64,000 bases of DNA from Streptomyces cellostaticus (GTDB lineage: Bacteria; Actinomycetota; Actinomycetes; Streptomycetales; Streptomycetaceae), in the NCBI RefSeq assembly GCF_001513965.1, contig NZ_KQ948018.1, forward strand, positions 124,001 through 188,000. Reading direction: 5' to 3'. This document shows positions 58,892-64,000 of this stretch, one piece after another; within the stretch, counting starts at the first letter, position 1; each line of letters opens with the position of its first letter. Below the pieces are notes generated by a model. The model saw only the letters and a list, made by a program, of their open reading frames with translations. It ran no database searches and was not told the DNA's origin. The translations under genes and the position numbers were made by a program.

Positions 58892-59479
58892 TCAGGCGTC
58901 CTGGTGCGGGAAGCGGGCGAGCGGTGCCTCCTGTGCGAAGAACGTCTTCGCGCGGGCCAGCGCCTCGGTGTCCTTGCGTACGTCCCCGGGCGCGGTGCCG
59001 TTGCCCAGCAGCACCCCGCCGAAGCGCATCCCCATGTAGGCGGCCGAGTTGTTGAGGGTGCCGGCCAAGGGGTCGGCGACCGACGGCTCCCGGTCCGCGA
59101 GCGCCGTGACACCCCACAGCGTGCGTCCGGCCAGGGTGGCCTTGAAGCCGAGGTCCGGCACGCGCAGCCAGCCCGACCAGTAGTCCAGGTAGCGCTTGGT
59201 GAGGCCGGACACCGAGTACCAGTACAGCGGCGAGGCGATCACGATGTCGGTCGCCGCGAGGGTGGCGTCGAGCAGCAGGCCGGTGGCGGTGTCCGAGGGC
59301 GGCCGTAGGTGGTCGCTGTCGTGGCGCAGGTCCACGAAGTCGGGCAGCGGGTGCTCGGCGAGGCGGATCCATTCCTGCTCTACCTCCCCGGGCAGTTGTT
59401 CGGCGGCCTCGCGGGCCAGCAGTTCGGTGTTGCCGTCGAGGCGGGCGCTGCCCAGGACGAACAGGAAGCGGCGGCTCAT
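58892..59479 (-). CDS. NAD(P)H-dependent FMN reductase / flavodoxin-like quinone reductase
   Basis: The 195-residue flavoprotein has the FMN phosphate loop FVLGSARLDGNTELLAREAA (residues 8-17 core), the middle motif ATDIVIASPLYWYSVSGLTKRYLDYW and a GVTALADREP strand. Such enzymes reduce FMN or quinones. A 23-bp palindrome that contains a TATAAT lies about 45 bases upstream. No regulator is adjacent. It diverges from the TPR-like gene. Confidence 0.9.
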   Translation of the reverse strand: MSRRFLFVLGSARLDGNTELLAREAAEQLPGEVEQEWIRLAEHPLPDFVDLRHDSDHLRPPSDTATGLLLDATLAATDIVIASPLYWYSVSGLTKRYLDYWSGWLRVPDLGFKATLAGRTLWGVTALADREPSVADPLAGTLNNSAAYMGMRFGGVLLGNGTAPGDVRKDTEALARAKTFFAQEAPLARFPHQDA

Positions 59480-59518
59480 GGGTCCCCCAGAGTGAGCGTT
59501 GTCGTACCACGAATGCAG

Positions 59519-59541
59519 GTGTGTGCATTATATGCACACAC
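59519..59541 (-). promoter_or_regulatory. 23-bp operator overlapping the FMN reductase -10 box
   Basis: Ten-base arms GTGTGTGCAT and ATGCACACAC flank TAT. On the minus strand the centre reads TATAAT (59527-59532), an ideal -10 hexamer for the reductase gene, whose start is 48 bases downstream. A dimeric repressor (TetR or similar) bound here would block the promoter. Confidence 0.6.
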
Positions 59542-59674
59542 AACAATCATGGGCCAGGGGGGCGGCTGGTGCGAGGCTGTGACGTCGCGGTGACGCGGGA
59601 GCCGAGCTGAGCCGACACACTGGTTGGCAGGACGCGTACGACCGGAGCGCGACGCCGGGGGAGTGAGGAAACCG

Positions 59675-60772
59675 ATGTCTCGACTCAGCTTCGAGAAGAA
59701 GCGGGTGCAGCAGCCCGTGGCACACCCTGCGGTGGTGCATGTCCGGGTGTCCGGCGCGGGCAGCGCGTCGGTGGGCGGGACGGCGGTCGTGGCCGCACCG
59801 GGCGAGGAGATCCAGCAGGCCGTGCTGAACCACCTCCAGCGCCTGGCCATCAGTCTGGGCGCCCCCATACGCGCCACGATCCATGACGACCGCACCGGCT
59901 GCATGGTCCCCCTGGAGGTCTTGGCCGACGGTTCCAGCAGGGTGACGGGGGACCCCGTGCGGGTCGCTCCGCGGGTTGCGCCCGCTGAGGCGAAGGTGCG
60001 GGCGGCTGCGCCCGGCCCGTTGGGTACGGTGCAGGCGCCCACGGGGCAGTTCGGACCGGCGCCCGTCATGGACTCGCCGTCGACTCCGGCTGCCGCACCG
60101 GCCGCCGTGGACGCGCGCCCCGCCGCCGTCGCCGTGTCCGAGCCGGCCCCCGTACCCGCACGCACCCCGGAGCCTGCCCCCGAGCCGGCCCCGGAGGTCA
60201 TCCCGGAGCCCGCCCCGGCCACGACCTCCGCCCCCACCCCCGCCCGTGGCTTCGACGCCGTCGCCGAGGAGGTGCTCGGGGACGAACCCGTGACGGAGAC
60301 CGCGGAGGGGGCCGAGCTGCTCACCGGGCCGATGACGCGGATCAACGAGGCCGTTCGGGACGGTCGTATCGAGGCGGCGGCGGAACTCGCCGACCGCACG
60401 GTCGTCGAGGCCTCCGGTGTGCTGGGCCCGTCCCACCCCGAGGTGCTGCACCTGCGTGAACTGACCTCCTACATCGCCTACTTGGCGGGTGAGCCGGTCC
60501 GCTCCTTCCGGCTCTCCCTGGACCTTGCCCGCCTGCGCCGTCAGGCTCGGGACGCGGAGGCGGCCTACGGCAACGTGCAGAGCGCGGCCACCGCCTGGCG
60601 TGCGGTGCGCGACCCGGAGGAGGGCCTGCGGCTCGGCCGTGACCTGATCGACCTGTGGACGGATCTCACGGCGGAGCCGGGACCCGCCGCCGAGGACCTG
60701 CGGCCGCTGGAGTCCGCCCGCGCCCGTATGGTCCGCCTGACCGACCGCGCGGCCAGGGCGGCGCAGGTGTAA
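59675..60772 (+). CDS. TPR-like helical protein with Pro-rich linker
   Basis: The 365-residue protein has three parts. These are an N-terminal compact domain (about 15-100: VVHVRVSGAGSASVGGTAVV, EEIQQAVLNHLQRLAISLGA), a long Pro/Ala/Glu linker (about 110-210, PEPAPEPAPEVIPEPAPA), and a helical C-terminal part (about 220-365) that looks like tetratricopeptide repeats (AEGAELLTGPMTRINEAVRD, LGPSHPEVLHLRELTSYIAY). No catalytic motif is seen. It is probably an adaptor or scaffold; partners unknown. Confidence 0.8.
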   Translation: MSRLSFEKKRVQQPVAHPAVVHVRVSGAGSASVGGTAVVAAPGEEIQQAVLNHLQRLAISLGAPIRATIHDDRTGCMVPLEVLADGSSRVTGDPVRVAPRVAPAEAKVRAAAPGPLGTVQAPTGQFGPAPVMDSPSTPAAAPAAVDARPAAVAVSEPAPVPARTPEPAPEPAPEVIPEPAPATTSAPTPARGFDAVAEEVLGDEPVTETAEGAELLTGPMTRINEAVRDGRIEAAAELADRTVVEASGVLGPSHPEVLHLRELTSYIAYLAGEPVRSFRLSLDLARLRRQARDAEAAYGNVQSAATAWRAVRDPEEGLRLGRDLIDLWTDLTAEPGPAAEDLRPLESARARMVRLTDRAARAAQV

Positions 60773-60795
60773 CCGGCCGTACGACCCTGCGGCGG

Positions 60796-61263
60796 CTACT
60801 GAACGCAGAACTCGTTGCCCTCGGGGTCCGCCATCACCACCCATGCACCCGCGGGCTCCTGCACCTCACGCAGGACCCGCGCCCCCAGTGCCTCCAGCCG
60901 TGCCACCTCGTCCGCGCGCCGCCCCTGGCCGGCGTGCAGGTCGAGGTGGAGCCGGTTCTTGACGGTCTTGGCCTCCGGGACGCGCTGGAACAGCAGCCGA
61001 CGCCCCAGCCCGGTGCCGGTGTCCGGGTCACAGGGATCGTCGGGGTGCCGTACGGCGATCAGGTCACGGAAGGCGGGGCGGCCGTGGTACTCGACGGCGG
61101 CCTCCCCGGGCAGCGCGCCGAGCGACAGCAGCCGTTCGACCAGGGCGCTGTTGTCCTCGGCCTCGTAGTGCAGCGCGGTGGCCCAGAAGTCGGCCTGCGC
61201 ATGCGGGTCGGCCGCGTCGATGACGAGCTTCCAGTGCAGCGGGGCTGGTGTGTGTGTCGGCAT
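60796..61263 (-). CDS. VOC-family (glyoxalase-like) protein
   Basis: The 155-residue protein has the paired beta-alpha-beta-beta-beta units of the glyoxalase superfamily: HWKLVIDAADPHAQADFWATAL, then KNRLHLDLHAGQGRRADEVARLEALGA and WVVMADPEGNEFCVQ with the typical late Glu. Most small members with the WVVMADPEGNEFCV ending are of unknown substrate. Start ATG 61263; an upstream GTG at 61272 is possible. Confidence 0.9.
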   Translation of the reverse strand: MPTHTPAPLHWKLVIDAADPHAQADFWATALHYEAEDNSALVERLLSLGALPGEAAVEYHGRPAFRDLIAVRHPDDPCDPDTGTGLGRRLLFQRVPEAKTVKNRLHLDLHAGQGRRADEVARLEALGARVLREVQEPAGAWVVMADPEGNEFCVQ

Positions 61264-61305
61264 GGGCACCACTTATAGCGCCCACGACTGACAACCGGCC
61301 CTCGG

Positions 61306-62256
61306 TCAGACGTCCACCGGAGCGGAGTCGGGCGTGTCGACGCGGGGCGGTACGACCATCGCCCGCGGCCTGCGCGCAGAGCGCAGGGCGTTCCAGGTGA
61401 GCAGGGTCAGCGCCAGCCAGACCAGCGCGAAACCGGCCCAGCGCTCGGGCGGCATGGCCTCGTGGAAGTAGAGGATGCCGAGCAGGAACTGGAAGACGGG
61501 GGCCAGGTACTGGAGCAGCCCCAGGGTGGACAGCGGCACACGGATCGCCGCCGCGCCGAAGCAGACCAGCGGCAGCGCGGTGACGATGCCGGTCGACGCG
61601 AGCAGGGCGGAGTGGCCAGTGCTGACGGTGGTGAAGGTGGAATCGCTGTGCGCCGTGAGCCAGAGCAGATAGCCGAGCGCGGGCAGGAACTGGATCGCGG
61701 TCTCGGCCGCCAGCGACTCGATGCCGCCGAGAGCGACCTTCTTCTTCACCAGCCCGTAGGTGGCGAACGAGAAGGCGAGACAGAGGGAGATCCACGGCGG
61801 ACGGCCGTAGCCGACGGTCAGGACGACCACGGCGGCGAAGCCGACCCCGACCGCCGCCCACTGCACGGGCCGCAGCCGTTCCTTCAGGAGCAGCACGCCC
61901 ATCGCGATGGTCACCAGCGGGTTGATGAAGTACCCGAGGGAGGCCTCGACCACATGGCCGGAGTTCACGGCCCAGATGTAGACGCCCCAGTTCACGGTGA
62001 TGACGGCCGCGGCCAGCGCGACGAGCGCCAGCCGCCGCGGCTGCCGCAGCAGCTCCCCGGCCCAGGCCCAGCGCCGTATGACGAGCAGGGCGGCCGCGAC
62101 GAAGGCGAGGGACCACACCATGCGGTGGGCCAGGATCTCCATCGCTCCCGCGGGCTTCAGCAGGGGCCAGAACAGGGGGACCAGCCCCCACATGCCGTAC
62201 GCGGCGAAGCCGTTCAGCAGGCCTATCCGGTGCTCACTCCTGGACATCCCGGCCAC
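61306..62256 (-). CDS. rarD: RarD-type EamA-family permease
   Basis: The 316-residue membrane protein has ten helices in two EamA units. RarD-type features are GLLNGFAAYGMWGLVPLFWPLL near the start, AHRMVWSLAF, VNWGVYIWAVNSGHVVEASLGYFINPL and LGLLQYLAPVFQFLLGILYF. The family exports or imports small metabolites; the RarD substrate is not settled. I choose the GTG at 62256 right after a GGGAGGGG site; ATG 62247 is the alternative. Confidence 0.9.
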   Translation of the reverse strand: MAGMSRSEHRIGLLNGFAAYGMWGLVPLFWPLLKPAGAMEILAHRMVWSLAFVAAALLVIRRWAWAGELLRQPRRLALVALAAAVITVNWGVYIWAVNSGHVVEASLGYFINPLVTIAMGVLLLKERLRPVQWAAVGVGFAAVVVLTVGYGRPPWISLCLAFSFATYGLVKKKVALGGIESLAAETAIQFLPALGYLLWLTAHSDSTFTTVSTGHSALLASTGIVTALPLVCFGAAAIRVPLSTLGLLQYLAPVFQFLLGILYFHEAMPPERWAGFALVWLALTLLTWNALRSARRPRAMVVPPRVDTPDSAPVDV

Positions 62257-62311
62257 GGGCCCCTCCCTCTCACTTCGTCCGCGCACGCGAGAACGAAGGT
62301 AGCGCCGAGCA

Positions 62312-62359
62312 CCCCCTGCTGTCATGCCCGTTTCGCCATACGGTCATGACAGCAGGGGG
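62312..62359 (-). terminator. Terminator of the NmrA-type gene
   Basis: Fifteen-base arms CCCCCTGCTGTCATG (62312-62326) and CATGACAGCAGGGGG (62345-62359) pair perfectly around an 18-base loop. It lies 33 bases after the stop of the minus-strand NmrA-type gene and before rarD. Confidence 0.8.
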
Positions 62360-62392
62360 GTGGTGGCGCTCACGGGGTCACCAGGGAAGCGG

Positions 62393-63247
<855 letters not shown>

Positions 63248-63312
63248 GGTGTCAGAACTCCTTGTGGGGGTGCCTAGGTCACTCACCCTAGGAGCTGCAC
63301 TAACCAAGCGAA

Positions 63313-63337
63313 AGTACCCACTTTGAAGTAAGGTACT
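63313..63337. promoter_or_regulatory. Operator candidate between the NmrA-type gene and hxlR
   Basis: Nested inverted repeats AGTACC-N13-GGTACT and ACTT-TG-AAGT share one centre (about 63325), just before the hxlR-type start. A second symmetric element CCTAGG-N8-CCTAGG lies near 63274-63293. The pair of divergent genes suggests that the HxlR protein binds here. Confidence 0.55.
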
Positions 63338-63340
63338 GGC

Positions 63341-63751
63341 ATGGCAGTAAGTAACGCGCGGGCACGCACCGGAGCCGAGGCCGAGGCCCTGTGCCCCTAC
63401 CGGCTCGTCCTGGAGCACGTCACCAGCCGCTGGGGCGTCCTCGTCCTGATCGAACTGCTGGAGGGCTCGCGGCGGTTCAGCGAGCTGCGCCGGGCGATCG
63501 ACCAGGTGGGCCGCATCAGCGAGAAGATGCTCACCCAGACCCTCCAGACCCTGGAGCGCGACGGCCTGGTCCACCGGGACGCCAAGCCGGTCATCCCGCC
63601 CCGCGTCGACTACTCGCTCACCGGTCTCGGCCGCGAGGCCGCCGAGCAGGTGCGGTCCCTGGCCCAGTGGACGCACGACCGCATCGGCGAGGTGGAGAAG
63701 GCCCGCCAGGCCTACGACGAGGCCCGGGAACTCCGCTCCCGGGCCTCGTGA
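63341..63751 (+). CDS. HxlR-family transcriptional regulator
   Basis: The 136-residue winged-helix regulator has the family start CPYRLVLEHVTSRWGVLVLIEL with a single N-terminal cysteine, the recognition region FSELRRAIDQVGRISEKMLTQTLQTL and the wing RDAKPVIPPRVDYSLTGLG. HxlR proteins often sense quinones or electrophiles through that cysteine and control a divergent reductase. The NmrA-type gene next door is the obvious target. Confidence 0.92.
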   Translation: MAVSNARARTGAEAEALCPYRLVLEHVTSRWGVLVLIELLEGSRRFSELRRAIDQVGRISEKMLTQTLQTLERDGLVHRDAKPVIPPRVDYSLTGLGREAAEQVRSLAQWTHDRIGEVEKARQAYDEARELRSRAS

Positions 63752-63767
63752 TCGAAAAGCGGCGGTG

Positions 63768-64000
63768 TCAGCCGACGACCGTCCAGGTGTCCCCGCCCGC
63801 CAGCAGCGCGGCCAGATCGCCCTTGCCGTGCTGCTCGATGGCCGTGTCCAGCTGGTCGGACATCTGGACGTCGTAGACCGGCCGTTCGACGTTGCGGAAC
63901 ACCCCGACCGGGGTGTGGTGCAGCGTCTCGGGGTCGGCCAGCCGGGAGAGGGCGAAGGCCGTGGTGGGAGACGCGGCGCGCGCGTCGTGCACCAGGATGT
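63768..64000 (-). CDS. 2-oxoacid:ferredoxin oxidoreductase beta subunit, C-terminal part
   Basis: This is the last ~76 codons of a gene that continues past the window end. The visible part, ILVHDARAASPTTAFALSRL, then TPVGVFRNVERPVYDVQMSD and GDLAALLAGGDTWTVVG, matches the end of KorB-type subunits, which hold thiamine diphosphate and oxidise 2-oxoglutarate or related acids with ferredoxin. The alpha subunit should lie upstream, outside the window. Confidence 0.85.
   Translation of the reverse strand, partial: ILVHDARAASPTTAFALSRLADPETLHHTPVGVFRNVERPVYDVQMSDQLDTAIEQHGKGDLAALLAGGDTWTVVG

Overview
This is a stretch of a Streptomyces-type chromosome. The signs are very high GC with strongly G/C-biased third codon positions, many GTG starts with AGGAGG-like ribosome sites, four-base ATGA/GTGA gene overlaps, and the futalosine (mqn) route to menaquinone next to a complete 14-gene complex I operon. 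From memory the gene order resembles S. coelicolor between about SCO4503 and SCO4595, but with some parts missing or rearranged. I see no rRNA, tRNA, CRISPR array, insertion sequence or phage integration site.

Left part (1-18 kb). An azlCD amino-acid exporter pair diverges from an XRE-cupin regulator across a clear operator. A cold-shock gene diverges from mqnA. Then come a membrane Ser/Thr kinase with a 7x21-bp coding repeat, the relict tail of a PQQ-propeller protein, a prepilin peptidase, a very large beta-propeller gene broken by a frameshift, and mqnC. Next are a wrecked chitinase gene whose 3' end is inverted, menG, and a geranylgeranyl-reductase-family gene that is probably the menaquinone side-chain reductase. 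Peptide deformylase and a secreted NlpC/P60 hydrolase close this part.

Centre (18.7-35 kb). nuoA-N encode the proton-pumping NADH:quinone oxidoreductase in one tightly coupled operon. A Rex-like (NADH/NAD+ sensor) operator lies about 110 bp upstream of nuoA. Together with mqnA, mqnC, menG, the polyprenyl diphosphate synthase at 54.4 kb and the reductase at 15.2 kb, much of the window serves the making or using of menaquinone.

Accessory part (35-51 kb). A secreted protein and recQ are followed by the most interesting locus. It is a minus-strand operon of a GntR regulator, a two-cluster ferredoxin, a substrate-binding lipoprotein carrying a NosL-like C-terminal domain, an ABC permease and ATPase, and an AprA-like flavoprotein fused to about nine HEAT repeats. 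Next come an M56 peptidase, an autoregulated-looking GntR/membrane-protein pair with a 37-bp palindromic operator, fumarylacetoacetase, and an ATP-grasp ligase with a flavin oxidoreductase.

Right part (51-64 kb). There are AhpD-like and HAD genes, a small secreted transglycosylase under a c-di-AMP (ydaO-type) riboswitch, polyprenyl diphosphate synthase, a LolA-like protein followed by an ABC exporter pair, an FMN reductase with an operator over its -10 box, a TPR-like protein, VOC and RarD-type genes, a divergent NmrA/HxlR pair, and the 3' end of a 2-oxoacid:ferredoxin oxidoreductase beta subunit cut by the window edge.
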